DNA from: Kribbella italica
Lineage (GTDB): Bacteria > Actinomycetota > Actinomycetes > Propionibacteriales > Kribbellaceae
NCBI RefSeq assembly: GCF_014205135.1
Contig: NZ_JACHMY010000001.1
Location: 3,162,001 to 3,226,000, forward strand
DNA: 64,000 nucleotides
Direction of reading: 5' to 3'
Each line of letters starts with the position of its first letter. The stretch's first letter is position 1. This document shows, in pieces, positions 51,903 through 60,903 of the stretch. Under the pieces are notes generated by a model. It made no database searches. It was not told where the DNA came from and saw only the letters and a list, made by a program, of their open reading frames with translations. The translations under genes were made by a program, and so were the position numbers.

Positions 51903-52640
51903 GTGAGTCTGCCGACTGTCACCGCCACCCGCTACGTGCTGCCGTTGCGCGAGGGCGGGTCGCTGCCGGGAGTTGTCGAAGGCAACGATCTCGGGACCTA
52001 CGTGCTGAAGTTCCACGGCGCGGGCCAGGGGCCGAAGGCGCTGGTCGCCGAGATCATCGCGGGCGAGCTGTTCCGCCGGCTCGGGCTGCGGATCCCGGAG
52101 CTGAAGCTCTGCCGGCTCGACCCGGCGATCGGCAGGTCCGAGCCCGACGAGGAGATCCAGGACCTGCTGGTCCGCAGCGCCGGCCTCAACCTCGCGGTCG
52201 ACTTCCTGCCCGGCTCGTTCGGCTACGACGGTTCCAGCGGTACGCCGGACGCCGCGACCCGCGCGCGGATCCTCTGGCTGGACGCGTTCATCGCCAACGT
52301 GGACCGCTCCTGGCGCAACCCCAACCTGCTCGTCTGGCACAAGGAACTCTGGTTGATCGACCACGGCGCGGCCCTGTACTTCCACCACTCCTGGATGTCG
52401 GCCGAGCGCTTCGCCGCCCTGCCGTACGACGCGACCGACCACGTCTTCCGCGACGACGCTCCCGCCGTACCGGCGATCGACGCGGCCCTGGCGGCCGAGC
52501 TCACGCCGGAGCTGCTGACCGAGGTGATCGCGCTGGTCCCGGACGCGTGGATCGCCGACGGCGACCGGGATCGCTACCTCGGGCACCTGACCGCCCGGCT
52601 GGCCGACCGGTCCGCGTGGCTGCCGGGTGGTGCGCGATGA
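51903..52640 (+). CDS. HipA-like kinase domain protein
   Basis: 245-aa protein of the compact HipA_2 type. The N-lobe has TYVLKFHGAGQGPKALVAEIIAGELFRRLGL with a probable ATP-binding Lys. The catalytic loop is WLDAFIANVDRSWRNPNLL, with Asp and Asn in the D-x4-5-N spacing of kinases, then LIDHGAALYF in place of DFG. Unlike toxin HipA it lacks the HipA N-terminal subdomain and the HipB antitoxin. The stop overlaps the DUF3037 gene start (ATGA). Its target is unknown. Confidence 0.82.
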   Translation: MSLPTVTATRYVLPLREGGSLPGVVEGNDLGTYVLKFHGAGQGPKALVAEIIAGELFRRLGLRIPELKLCRLDPAIGRSEPDEEIQDLLVRSAGLNLAVDFLPGSFGYDGSSGTPDAATRARILWLDAFIANVDRSWRNPNLLVWHKELWLIDHGAALYFHHSWMSAERFAALPYDATDHVFRDDAPAVPAIDAALAAELTPELLTEVIALVPDAWIADGDRDRYLGHLTARLADRSAWLPGGAR

Positions 52641-53035
52641 ACGACCTCGAGACCGGCGACCTGGTCCCCTTCGACTACGTCATCCTGCGCGCCGCGCCAC
52701 GCATCCACCGCGGCGAGTTCGTCAACGTCGGCGCGGTGATCTACTGCCGCGGGATGGACTTCCTCGGCGCTGCCTGGGACGTCGACCCGGCCCGGCTGCG
52801 CTCGCTGGACCCGGCCGTGGACGTCGACGTGGTGTGCGCGTCGCTGGAGCACATCCGCGCGATCTGCGCGGGCGACCCGGCGGGCGGACCGGCGGCGGCG
52901 ACGCGAATCGGTGAACGCTTCCGGTGGCTCGCGGCGCCACGCAGTACCGTCGTCCACCCCGGTCCGATCCACAGCGGGCTGACCACGAGCCCCGCCACGG
53001 ACCTGGACCGGTTGGTGGACGCCTTCGTGCGTTAG
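52637..53035 (+). CDS. DUF3037 family protein
   Basis: 132-aa protein: [29 protein letters not shown] is the family hallmark, followed by a charged C-terminal half ([23 protein letters not shown]). Its function is not known; it is regularly coupled with HipA-like kinases, as here through an ATGA overlap. It could be the kinase's partner or substrate. The last 4 bp overlap the convergent phosphoglucomutase gene. Confidence 0.85.
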   Translation: MNDLETGDLVPFDYVILRAAPRIHRGEFVNVGAVIYCRGMDFLGAAWDVDPARLRSLDPAVDVDVVCASLEHIRAICAGDPAGGPAAATRIGERFRWLAAPRSTVVHPGPIHSGLTTSPATDLDRLVDAFVR

Positions 53036-54657
53036 CTGTCGAGCGCGTTCGAGACGACCTCGCGGGCCTGGACGAACACCTCGTCCAGGTGCTCGGCGCC
53101 CTTGAACGACTCGCCGTAGATCTTGTACAGGTCCTCGGTCCCCGAGGGCCGGGCCGCGAACCACGCGGACTCGGTCGTAACCTTCAGCCCACCGACCGCC
53201 GCGCCGTTGCCCGGCGCACTGGTCAGCCGATCGAGAATCGGCTCGCCGGCCAGCTCGGTCGCGGTGACAGCATCGGCCGACAGCGCCGAGAGCTTCGCCT
53301 TCTGCTCGCGGGTCGCCGGTGCGTCCACCCGCGAGTACGCCGAAGCGCCGAACCGCTCGACCAGCTTCGCGTGCGCCTGCGACGGCGTCTCCCCGGTCAC
53401 CGCGGTGATCTCGCTGGCCAGCAGCGCGAGCAGGATCCCGTCCTTGTCCGTCGTCCAGACACTGCCGTCGAACCGCAGGAAGCTCGCGCCCGCCGACTCC
53501 TCGCCGCCGAACCCGACCGACCCGTCGATCAGCCCCGGCACGAACCACTTGAACCCGACCGGCACCTCCCACAGCCGCCGGCCGAGATCCGCGACCACCC
53601 GATCGATCAGCGACGACGAGACCAGCGTCTTGCCGACCGCGACGTCCGGACCCCACTGACGGTTCGCGAACAGGTACGAGATCGCCGCGGCGAGGTAGTG
53701 GTTCGGGTTCATCAGCCCGGCGTCCGGTGTGACGATGCCGTGCCGGTCGGCGTCCGCGTCGTTGCCGGTCGCGAGGTCGTACCGGTCCTTCTGCGCGACC
53801 AGCGAGGCCATCGCGTACGGCGAGGAGCAGTCCATCCGGATCTTGCCGTCGTGGTCGAGCGTCATGAACGACCAGGCCGGGTCGACCCGCGGGTTCACCA
53901 CGGTCAGGTCGAGGCCGTGCCGCTCACCGATCGCGGCCCAGTAGTCGACGCTCGCGCCGCCGAGCGGGTCGGCGCCGATCCGCAGCCCGGAGGAACGGAT
54001 CGCGTCCAGGTTGATCACCGACGGCAGGTCGTCGACGTAGTGGCCGAGGAAGTCGTAGTCGCCGGCCTGGCTCCGGGCCTGCTCGAACGGCGTACGGCGT
54101 ACCTCACGGTTGCCGCCGGCGATCAGCTCGTTGGCGCGGGCGGCGATCCAGCCGGTCGCGTCGGAGTCGGCCGGGCCGCCGTGCGGCGGGTTGTACTTGA
54201 TGCCGCCGTCCCGCGGCGGGTTGTGCGACGGGGTGATGACGATGCCGTCGGCACCTGCTCCCGCGCCGCGGTTGAGCCGCAGGATCGCGTGCGACACCGC
54301 GGGCGTCGGGGTCAGCCGGTCGGCGCTGTCGACCAGGGTCTGCACGCCGTTGCCCGCGAGGACCTCGAGCACGGTCCGCCAGGCCGGCTCGGACAGGCCG
54401 TGGCTGTCCCGGCCGACCAGGAGCGGACCGCTGGTGCCCTCACCGGCGCGGTACTCGCAGACGGCCTGCGTGATCGCCAGGATGTGGGCCTCGTTGAAGG
54501 CGCCGTCCAGGCTCGAGCCGCGGTGGCCCGACGTCCCGAAGACGACCTTCTGGGCGGGGTTGTCGACGTCCGGGGTGATCCCGTCGTACGCCGCGAGCAA
54601 CGCGTCGACGTCGACGAGATCCTCGGGCCGGGCGGGCTGACCTGCGCGTGGGTGCAT
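53032..54657 (-). CDS. pgm: Phosphoglucomutase (alpha-D-glucose-specific)
   Basis: 541-aa enzyme interconverting glucose-1-phosphate and glucose-6-phosphate. The start [24 protein letters not shown] closely follows bacterial Pgm. Phosphoserine loop [15 protein letters not shown]; Mg2+ site NDADADRHG; sugar loop FGGEESAG; phosphate-binding [12 protein letters not shown]. It is cytoplasmic and serves glycogen, trehalose and cell-wall precursor supply. ATG 54657 was chosen by homology; no clear ribosome site precedes it. A 16-bp perfect palindrome covers the start codon. Confidence 0.94.
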   Translation of the reverse strand: MHPRAGQPARPEDLVDVDALLAAYDGITPDVDNPAQKVVFGTSGHRGSSLDGAFNEAHILAITQAVCEYRAGEGTSGPLLVGRDSHGLSEPAWRTVLEVLAGNGVQTLVDSADRLTPTPAVSHAILRLNRGAGAGADGIVITPSHNPPRDGGIKYNPPHGGPADSDATGWIAARANELIAGGNREVRRTPFEQARSQAGDYDFLGHYVDDLPSVINLDAIRSSGLRIGADPLGGASVDYWAAIGERHGLDLTVVNPRVDPAWSFMTLDHDGKIRMDCSSPYAMASLVAQKDRYDLATGNDADADRHGIVTPDAGLMNPNHYLAAAISYLFANRQWGPDVAVGKTLVSSSLIDRVVADLGRRLWEVPVGFKWFVPGLIDGSVGFGGEESAGASFLRFDGSVWTTDKDGILLALLASEITAVTGETPSQAHAKLVERFGASAYSRVDAPATREQKAKLSALSADAVTATELAGEPILDRLTSAPGNGAAVGGLKVTTESAWFAARPSGTEDLYKIYGESFKGAEHLDEVFVQAREVVSNALDS

Positions 54658-54668
54658 GTGCACATGCA
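54653..54668. promoter_or_regulatory. 16-bp perfect palindrome at the pgm start codon
   Basis: TGCATGTGCACATGCA includes the pgm ATG (54655-54657 on the minus strand). It could be a repressor site, or an mRNA hairpin that hides the start. Confidence 0.45.
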
Positions 54669-54720
54669 ACAAGCCCGGGGCGCCGAGCACAACTCCGGCC
54701 GCCGGTTGCCCAGCTTCCGG

Positions 54721-56211
54721 TCAGCTGGGGAACGGGGTCAGCAGCTGGTCGACCGGCGCGAAGTCGTCGGTCAGGACAGGTGCGTCGCCGACGAACCGGC
54801 GGACGTCGTCCGCTCCGGCCAGGACCTCGGCGCGAGCGCCCAGCCGGGTCCGCAGCGCGGCGACCGGCAGCTCCTCGTCGGAGGCGACCAGGACGAAGTT
54901 GCCGCCCTGCTCCCCCGCGAGCGCCGCGCGGGTCGAGACGATCGCGACGTTCTCGAACTCCTCGGCGACGGTCCGGACCTCGGCCTTGAGGAAGTTCTGC
55001 GGGCCGAAGTCGATGATGTTGGCGGTGTAGAGCCCGCCCGGCCGCAGGACCCGGTGGACGTCGGCGACGATCTCGCGCGTGGTCAGGTGCCACGGCACGG
55101 CGACGCCGCCGAACGCGTCCATGATCACCAGGTCGCGGCTGTCGGTCGGCTCGGACCGGACGCCGAGCCGCCCGTCGCGGATCTGCAGGTCCAGCTCCGG
55201 TCCCGACTCGGCGCCGAGCTCGGCCTTGTCCAGCGCGATCACGCCGGGGTCGATCTCGTACACCTTGTTGTGCGTGCCCGGCCGGGTCGCGGTCAGCCAG
55301 CGCGGCATGGTCAGCCCGCCGCCGCCCACGTGCAGCGCGTCGATCCGCTGACCGGCCGGGAACTCGGTGTCGATCAGGTCCGCGAAGTTCTTGATGTACT
55401 CGAACTGGAGGTAGGTCGGGTCCTCGAGATCGACGTACGAGTGCCGCAGCTGGTCGAGGTACAGGATCCGGCCGCTGGCTCTGTTCGGGTCGGACTCGAT
55501 CCGGGCGCAGTGGTAGGCGGTCTCGACCTCGCACGGCCGCGGCGCGACCAGCGTCAGTCCACCGCCGATCAGCGCGAGGACCAGCGGCCGGGCGGCCGCC
55601 TGGACACCGCGCAGGAAGATCGTCAGCACCGCGCCGACGACCACCAGCAGCCCACCGAGGCAGAGCACGATCACACTCGTCGGCACCTTCGCGACGAACA
55701 CGAACCCGGTCAGCACCGTCCCGAAGATCCCGCCGACCGTCGCGTACGCCGACAGCCGGCCGACCACCGTGCCGGTCTGGGTCAGCGTCGACAGCCGGAG
55801 CTTGGTCACCATCGGCGTCACCGCCGCGAGCAACGCCGCCGGCACGAACATCGCGACCGCGACCGCGAGGAACACCGTGTTCTCGCCACCGCCGCGCACG
55901 GCTTCCCCGGTCCACCGCACGACGGGAAGCACCAGCAGCACCAGCGCCCCGCCGAACATCACCAACGGCCCCAGCGTCTTCGTCGGCGGCACCGTGTCGG
56001 CGAACCGCCCACCCAGCGCCGCACCCGTCGCGATCGCCGCCAGCGCGACGCCGATGATCGCGGTGTTCGTCTCCAGGGTCAGCCCGAGATAGGGCGCGAC
56101 CAGCCGCAGCGAAACCAGCTCCAGCACCATCACCGCCGCCGAGCTCCCGAACGACAGCCCGATCGCCAGCTTGTCCCCGATCCCACGGACCCGGACCTCA
56201 GTGTCACTCAC
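54721..56211 (-). CDS. Membrane-fused spermidine synthase-like protein
   Basis: 496-aa protein. Residues about 15-225 hold six to seven transmembrane helices (AIGLSFGSSAAVMVLELVSLRLVAPYLG first). Residues 235-496 form a spermidine-synthase-like Rossmann fold: ILYLDQLRHSYVDLEDP, ALHVGGGGLTMPRWL, VYEIDPGVIALDKAELG, DLVIMDAFGGVAVPWHL. Several aminopropyltransferase catalytic positions look altered (MDAFGG instead of the usual D-S/T-x-D-P), so the reaction and acceptor are uncertain. Confidence 0.87.
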   Translation of the reverse strand: MSDTEVRVRGIGDKLAIGLSFGSSAAVMVLELVSLRLVAPYLGLTLETNTAIIGVALAAIATGAALGGRFADTVPPTKTLGPLVMFGGALVLLVLPVVRWTGEAVRGGGENTVFLAVAVAMFVPAALLAAVTPMVTKLRLSTLTQTGTVVGRLSAYATVGGIFGTVLTGFVFVAKVPTSVIVLCLGGLLVVVGAVLTIFLRGVQAAARPLVLALIGGGLTLVAPRPCEVETAYHCARIESDPNRASGRILYLDQLRHSYVDLEDPTYLQFEYIKNFADLIDTEFPAGQRIDALHVGGGGLTMPRWLTATRPGTHNKVYEIDPGVIALDKAELGAESGPELDLQIRDGRLGVRSEPTDSRDLVIMDAFGGVAVPWHLTTREIVADVHRVLRPGGLYTANIIDFGPQNFLKAEVRTVAEEFENVAIVSTRAALAGEQGGNFVLVASDEELPVAALRTRLGARAEVLAGADDVRRFVGDAPVLTDDFAPVDQLLTPFPS

Positions 56212-56321
56212 CGCGCCACCCTATCGGTGGAACCCAACCCTGCTTTACGTTGTCGATTCCGGCGCCTTTCATCCGTCAAGCTCAGAGTGAGCTCTCCGAC
56301 GGACCCGACCACCAGCGCCAC

Positions 56322-56675
56322 CTAGTCGACCAACGCCGCCAGGGACTTGGGCGCGACCTGCCGGTAGGCGTCGCGGACGAGCTCGGCGAGCTGGTCCCAG
56401 TCGACGTCGTCGACATCGAGGTAGACGCCGAGCCAGCCGCGGTGCCCGACGTACGGCGGACGGAAGAAGTGGTCCGGGTCGGTCGTGAGCAGTTCCTGCT
56501 GCGCGCCTTCGGGGGCCGCGCACCAGAAGCCGATCCGGTCGTCGTGGTGCTGGTTCGCGAACATGACGAACGTCTTCTTGTCCCGGATGAACCACGTCGG
56601 CTCACCGTGACTCAGCCGCTCGGTCACCTCCGGCAACGCCAGGCACAGGGCCCGCAGTCGTTCCAACCCGTCCAT
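56322..56675 (-). CDS. MmcQ/YjbR-family DNA-binding-type protein
   Basis: 117-aa protein: MDGLERLRALCLALPEVTERLSHGEPTWFI, then FVMFANQHHDDRIGFWCAAPEGAQ, WLGVYLDVDDVDWDQLAELVRDAY, all typical of the MmcQ/YjbR fold (double-wing CyaY-like). Its function is unknown. It follows the response regulator by 12 bp on the same strand and may be co-transcribed. Confidence 0.87.
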   Translation of the reverse strand: MDGLERLRALCLALPEVTERLSHGEPTWFIRDKKTFVMFANQHHDDRIGFWCAAPEGAQQELLTTDPDHFFRPPYVGHRGWLGVYLDVDDVDWDQLAELVRDAYRQVAPKSLAALVD

Positions 56676-56687
56676 ACTCTCCGCCCT

Positions 56688-57341
56688 TCAGCGTTTCGGT
56701 CCGGGCGCGACGACGCCGGCCTCGTACGCGTAGACAACAGCTTGCGCCCGGTCTCGCAGGTCCAGCTTGGTCAGGATGCGGCTCACGTGCGACTTCACGG
56801 TCTGCTCGGCGAGGACGAGGTCGGCCGCGATCTCGCGGTTCGACCGGCCCTTGGCAAGCAGTCGCAGTACGTCGGTCTCGCGCGGGGTGAGGGTCGCGTC
56901 GACCGGTGGGAGGACGGGACGGGCCTTCGCGAAGTCCTCGACCAGGCGCCGGGTGATCGACGGCGCGAGCAACGCGTCGCCCGCGGCGACGACGCGGACC
57001 GCTGCCGCCAGCTCGCCGGGCGAGGCGTGCTTGAGGAGGAAACCGCTGGCACCCGCGCGGAGTGCGTCGTACACGTACTCGTCGAGATCGAAGGTCGTCA
57101 GCACGATCACCTTCGGCTCGCTGCTCTCGGCGAGGATCTGCCGGGTCGCCGCGATCCCGTCCAGGACCGGCATCCGCACGTCCATCAGGATCACGTCCGG
57201 CCTGACGTCTCGCGCGACCTCGATCGCCTCGGCGCCGTCCCCGGCCTGGCCGACGATCTCGAGATCGTCGTGCGATCCCAGCAGCGCGCTGAACCCGGCG
57301 CGGACGATCTCCTGGTCGTCCACCACCATCACCCTGATCAT
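56688..57341 (-). CDS. NarL/LuxR-family response regulator
   Basis: 217-aa regulator. The receiver domain (1-120) has acidic pocket DDQ and phospho-acceptor Asp54 (VILMDVRMPVLDG). The C-terminal LuxR HTH is LTPRETDVLRLLAKGRSNREIAADLVLAEQTVKSHVSRIL. It is activated by the histidine kinase encoded just upstream, with a 4-bp overlap. A tandem dyad at 59120-59141 upstream of the operon may be its target. Confidence 0.93.
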   Translation of the reverse strand: MIRVMVVDDQEIVRAGFSALLGSHDDLEIVGQAGDGAEAIEVARDVRPDVILMDVRMPVLDGIAATRQILAESSEPKVIVLTTFDLDEYVYDALRAGASGFLLKHASPGELAAAVRVVAAGDALLAPSITRRLVEDFAKARPVLPPVDATLTPRETDVLRLLAKGRSNREIAADLVLAEQTVKSHVSRILTKLDLRDRAQAVVYAYEAGVVAPGPKR

Positions 57342-58519
57342 CGGGCCTGCGCCGGCATGACCGCCTCCACCACGAACCCGCCGTCCGGCGTGCTCTCGGC
57401 TCTCACGGTCCCATCCACCAGGCTCACCCGCTCCCGCATGCCCAACAGCCCATGCCCTGTTGTGTTCTTGGTGCCGCTACCGCCCGTGCTGTTGGCCACC
57501 GTGACCCTGAGCTCGTTCTGAACCTGTCGCACCACCACTGTGATCGCGGCACCCGGTGCATGCCGTACTGCGTTGCTGATGCTCTCCTGCACCACTCTGT
57601 ACGCCGTGTGGGCCACAGCAGGGTCCACCTCCTCTGTCGTCGCGTCCAGCTCAATCGACGCCCCCGCCTGCCGAGCCCGCTCGACCAGCCCCGCCAGATC
57701 CTCCAGCCCCGGCTGCGGCTCCAGTTCCCCCGGCTCGGACCGCAGCAGCCGCAGTACGCGCCGCATCTCGGTCAGCGACGACCGCGCCTCCTCAGCGATC
57801 CCTGCGAACTCGGTCCGGACCTCCTCTGGCAGCGTCTGCAGTCGGTGCGGCGCACTGTCCGCCCGTACGACGACCACTGACAGGTGATGCGCCACCACGT
57901 CGTGCAGCTCCCGAGCGATCCGCGCCCGCTCCTGCCACAGGGCCCGCTCGGCCCGCTCCGCCTCCGTCAACTCCTCCTGCTCCACCAGCTGCTGCCGCGC
58001 CTCGGCACGCGATCTCTGGAGGTCGCCGATGACCACAGCAACCAGGGAGAACACCGCCATGGTGAGCAGCCCGACCCACGACCCGCGCTCGGGCGCCAGC
58101 AGCATCGCTCCGACACCTGTCAGCTGGGTGGCCACCCACCAGCCGGCCAGAGGGCCGCGTTGGACGTGATCACCGGCAGGTCCGCCCGGTGCGCGTCGTC
58201 GCGATGCACGCGCGGCGATGACGGCCAGCACGATCGAGTGCCCGAACACACTCGTCACCGGCCACGGCCAGGGCTCGTCCGCACTCACCGGCACGCACAC
58301 TGCGGCAGTCAGGACGGCTGTGGCGAGCGACCCGGGCAGGCTGAGCTTCGGCCGGACCCACGCCAGTCCGAGCGTCAGAGCCCGGGCCGCGCCCAGTGCC
58401 AGCGCGGCACCCAGTGGGAGCTGGTAGTGCTGGCCGAGGTCCATCGCCGTGAGCACCAACAGCGCCGCCGTACCGGCGCCCGCGACCCACGCCCATCTAC
58501 CCTGCGGCCATCCCGTCAT
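57338..58519 (-). CDS. Membrane sensor histidine kinase (HisKA_3)
   Basis: 393-aa kinase. Five to six N-terminal helices (about 10-175) without a large extracellular loop suggest sensing within the membrane. The H-box is ARIARELHDVVAHHLSVVVVRAD, followed by a degenerate N-box and the ATP-binding HATPase_c end GTKNTTGHGLLGMRERVSLVDG. It phosphorylates the NarL-type regulator downstream. Preceded by a small membrane protein 9 bp upstream in the operon. Confidence 0.92.
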   Translation of the reverse strand: MTGWPQGRWAWVAGAGTAALLVLTAMDLGQHYQLPLGAALALGAARALTLGLAWVRPKLSLPGSLATAVLTAAVCVPVSADEPWPWPVTSVFGHSIVLAVIAARASRRRAPGGPAGDHVQRGPLAGWWVATQLTGVGAMLLAPERGSWVGLLTMAVFSLVAVVIGDLQRSRAEARQQLVEQEELTEAERAERALWQERARIARELHDVVAHHLSVVVVRADSAPHRLQTLPEEVRTEFAGIAEEARSSLTEMRRVLRLLRSEPGELEPQPGLEDLAGLVERARQAGASIELDATTEEVDPAVAHTAYRVVQESISNAVRHAPGAAITVVVRQVQNELRVTVANSTGGSGTKNTTGHGLLGMRERVSLVDGTVRAESTPDGGFVVEAVMPAQAR

Positions 58520-58528
58520 CTGGCGACC

Positions 58529-59011
58529 CTAGAGCTGCTGGAGCCAGGCGACGAAGAGCACCACACCGGCCACAGCGATCAGTACCGCGACTGGCCAGGT
58601 CCACCAGCGGAGAGGCTCGCGGGTCATCGTGGTGTGCAGTCTGCGGATTCCCAACAGGGCAAGGGGGATCAGCACGATCACCGGCACCGCCACCGCGGCA
58701 TGGACGGCCCAGGCTCCCGCCAACGTCGGTCCACCCCACGTTTCCGGCCCGAACGGGCCGTGCTCGACCAGGCCGAAGAACGGTCCCCGGACCACCGCGA
58801 TCCCCCACAGGCCGATCAGGAACAGCGCCAGCAGTCCGTGGGCGACCGTGATCACCCGATGGGCGACCCGCAACGCCGTGGACGGCCGGCGCGGCTCAGC
58901 CGGCGGCGGTTCGGTCCGCGGGGGTTCAGTCCGCGGCGGTTCGGTCCGCGGCGCAGGCCGGCCTGCGGGTGTGCCGTGCGTGCCGGCTGTGCTCGTCCTG
59001 GTGTCCGTCAT
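58529..59011 (-). CDS. Small membrane protein of the two-component operon
   Basis: 160-aa protein, family not recognised. The N-terminal 40 residues are Pro/Glu/Arg-rich with three TEPPR repeats (a 15-bp DNA repeat). Three helices follow (VAHGLLALFLIGLWGIAVV; VHAAVAVPVIVLIPLALLGI; WPVAVLIAVAGVVLFVAWL). ATG 59011 has GAGGAGAG at good spacing. First gene of the operon with the kinase and regulator; it may sense or modulate the kinase. Confidence 0.75.
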   Translation of the reverse strand: MTDTRTSTAGTHGTPAGRPAPRTEPPRTEPPRTEPPPAEPRRPSTALRVAHRVITVAHGLLALFLIGLWGIAVVRGPFFGLVEHGPFGPETWGGPTLAGAWAVHAAVAVPVIVLIPLALLGIRRLHTTMTREPLRWWTWPVAVLIAVAGVVLFVAWLQQL

Positions 59012-59119
59012 CGCGCTCTCCTCGGTCTCAGTGGTCGAGATCGAGGCTAGAAATTCGCGGGCCCCGGCACATCCGGCCAGGGAGCGAAACCGCTCCCAGT
59101 ACCCCGGTACAGGGTCGAA

Positions 59120-59141
59120 TGTGACCCAGGTCACAGTGACC
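59120..59141. promoter_or_regulatory. Overlapping GGTCAC dyads upstream of the two-component operon
   Basis: GTGACC-CA-GGTCAC-A-GTGACC (59121-59141): three half-sites in alternating orientation form two overlapping palindromes, extended outward by T at 59120. They lie between divergent genes starting at 59011 and 59226. This suits a dimeric regulator, perhaps the operon's own NarL-type protein. Confidence 0.55.
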
Positions 59142-59225
59142 ACGGTCCGTGTCGCCGCGTTACACGAACAGTGCCGGTGGTAGCGGCAGTCCGCTCCCGG
59201 CGGCACCCGACAGGAGGTTCGTTCC

Positions 59226-59786
59226 ATGCGCATTCGAGACCTGGCGGTGACCGCCACGCTGATCCCGGTCCTGATGCTCGCCGGTTGCGCCGGCGGCGAA
59301 TCGGCCGACGTGGCCGCCTCGTCCCCCGGCGCCCAGAAGGCGTCCAAGCACAACGACGTCCCGGTCGGCGCGGCCCAGCCCGAGGCGCCACCGGCGTCCG
59401 ACGACCCGGTCGTCAACGCGTACTACGACTACCGCGCCGCCCTCGACACGATGATGAAGAGCGGCGGCAAGGCGACCAAGCAGCTGGCCCCGGTGATGAC
59501 ACCGCGGCTCTACAAGGCGTACAGCCAGCAGGCCAAGTACTACCGCGCCCGCAAGCTGCGCAACACCGGCGCCACCAAGGTGATCTGGGCCAAGCGCACG
59601 ATCGCCGCGTCGGGCGTGATCATCCGCGCCTGCTACGACACGAAGGCGGCCCGGACGGTCGACGCCAAGGGCCGCGGCGTGATCCCGGCCAAGTCCCCGA
59701 CCCGCTGGATCGACGAGATGCGCGTCGAGCAGCGCGACGGCCGCTGGGTCGTCGACGGCGGGAGCACCACCGCAAAGAAGTGCTGA
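59226..59786 (+). CDS. Small putative lipoprotein
   Basis: 186-aa exported protein. The lipoprotein signal MRIRDLAVTATLIPVLMLAGC has its lipobox Cys at residue 21. A Pro/Ala-rich linker is followed by a folded part (VVNAYYDYRAALDTMMKSGGKA, then ARTVDAKGRGVI, ending TTAKKC). It resembles small secreted proteins of actinobacteria with an NTF2-like tail, but the family is not certain. An AGGAGG-type ribosome site precedes the ATG. A strong terminator follows at 59871-59911. Confidence 0.75.
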   Translation: MRIRDLAVTATLIPVLMLAGCAGGESADVAASSPGAQKASKHNDVPVGAAQPEAPPASDDPVVNAYYDYRAALDTMMKSGGKATKQLAPVMTPRLYKAYSQQAKYYRARKLRNTGATKVIWAKRTIAASGVIIRACYDTKAARTVDAKGRGVIPAKSPTRWIDEMRVEQRDGRWVVDGGSTTAKKC

Positions 59787-59870
59787 CCCCCTGAAGCAAC
59801 CTCCGGGCCTTGCCGGAGGAGAACACGACTCCTGATCGCCGCCCTCGGGCACACCTCGCGATCCGGAGTC

Positions 59871-59911
59871 AGCCGACAGCGCGGAGAGTCCATCTCTCCG
59901 CGCTGTCGGCT
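59871..59911. terminator. 18-bp stem terminator, likely bidirectional
   Basis: AGCCGACAGCGCGGAGAG (59871-59888) pairs perfectly with CTCTCCGCGCTGTCGGCT (59894-59911) around a 5-nt loop; TTCCC follows on the plus strand. It separates the convergent genes ending at 59786 and 59944. Confidence 0.85.
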
Positions 59912-59943
59912 TTCCCAACCTCACTGTGGCCTGATCCGCACTC

Positions 59944-60450
59944 TCACAGCGGGTGGCGCGACTCCTGCGCGATCAACTCCTCGACCGCCGCCCGCAGCTC
60001 GCAGTCCTGATCCGGCCCGGACCACACCACGATCCGCGCCTTGTCACCCAGCTTCTCGGCCACCAGTTCCCGCGCCGGCGTCGGATCGCCTTGGTTCAGC
60101 AGGACCACCAGGCGCCTGCCGTCCCGCTGCAACCGGTCGAGCAACGGCGGCAAGGTCGACCCGCGGAACAACCCCGGATCGCTCTTCACCTTCGTCTCGA
60201 CCATCACCCCACGCCCGCGCACCACCAGCAGGAAGTCGGCGCGGTCCCGCGCGAACTCGCGATCGTGGTAGACCCGCGCCTTCGGCCAGAGCCGCTGCAG
60301 CGCCTCGTCCACGTCGGCGTCGTACCGCGCCGCGAGCCGGCTCACCCGCGAACTCGTCCCGCGCGGGCGGAACGACTCCGGCGTACTCCGTACCGGCCGG
60401 CGCCGCCCGATCAGCGGCAGGAACCATCGGTAGAGCCTGGTGTCGATCAT
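59944..60450 (-). CDS. Putative PD-(D/E)XK nuclease-fold protein
   Basis: 168-aa protein, not assigned to a family. YHDREFARDRADFLLVVRGRGVMVETKVKSD fits a PD-(D/E)XK core: Asp in RADF, then Glu-x-Lys (ETK) after about 13 residues. The remainder has DRLQRDGRRLVVLLNQGD and ends ELIAQESRHPL. The N-terminus is basic (RLYRWFLPLIGRRRPVRS). ATG 60450 is preceded by AGGGGGT. A standalone nuclease of this size could be a restriction or repair enzyme, but no methyltransferase is nearby. Confidence 0.6.
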   Translation of the reverse strand: MIDTRLYRWFLPLIGRRRPVRSTPESFRPRGTSSRVSRLAARYDADVDEALQRLWPKARVYHDREFARDRADFLLVVRGRGVMVETKVKSDPGLFRGSTLPPLLDRLQRDGRRLVVLLNQGDPTPARELVAEKLGDKARIVVWSGPDQDCELRAAVEELIAQESRHPL

Positions 60451-60903
60451 CGGCGGACCCCCTGGCCCTAGGTCGTCACTCAGCCAAGAGTTTTCCAGCG
60501 CACGGGGGCAGCAAAACCTCCCCGCCCGCACCGAAGGCCGATCGTGACCCCACCGCGACGAACCCGACACCCCCGCGGGCCGCCGCCTATCAGAAACCGG
60601 CACCGAGAAAGACACGGGTGCTGGTGATGTGGACGGCCGGCGGCCTGCGGGCAGGACCGCGGCATCGACCTGTCGCCGCCGACGACACCGGCACCACCAT
60701 CCCACCAGCGCCTCCTGTCCCTGGAACGAAACCGGGGCCACCGATCATCGGTGACCCCGGTTGCTCGCCGGCCGCCCGAGCGGCCGGTGTCGTTCTTGGG
60801 CGAGCGGGTGCGCACGTGTTCCCGCCTGCGACGCCGCCTGATGTGGCTGCGGCCGATTCGGTGCGCAGCTTCCCGCCGGGCGCGACGCGTCGTACGGGAG
60901 AGC
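60451..60903. other. Gene-free gap
   Basis: 453 bp between the nuclease-like gene and YceI. Apart from the hairpin at 60730-60762 I see no gene; short frames on both strands lack protein-like composition. Confidence 0.6.
60730..60762 (-). terminator. 16-bp stem hairpin downstream of YceI
   Basis: AACCGGGGCCACCGAT (60730-60745) pairs with 60747-60762 with one mismatch and a single-nucleotide centre. Read on the minus strand it is followed by TCGTTCC, so it probably ends the yceI transcript. Confidence 0.6.

Noticed and set aside
51903-52640. HipAB toxin-antitoxin module
   Set aside because: The kinase lacks the HipA N-terminal subdomain and no HipB-type HTH gene is adjacent.
52924-56325. Very long open frame on the plus strand (over 1100 codons)
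   Set aside because: It is antisense to pgm and the spermidine-synthase-like gene, is Arg/Gln/His/Pro-biased and lacks domains; long open antisense frames are a by-product of high GC codon use.
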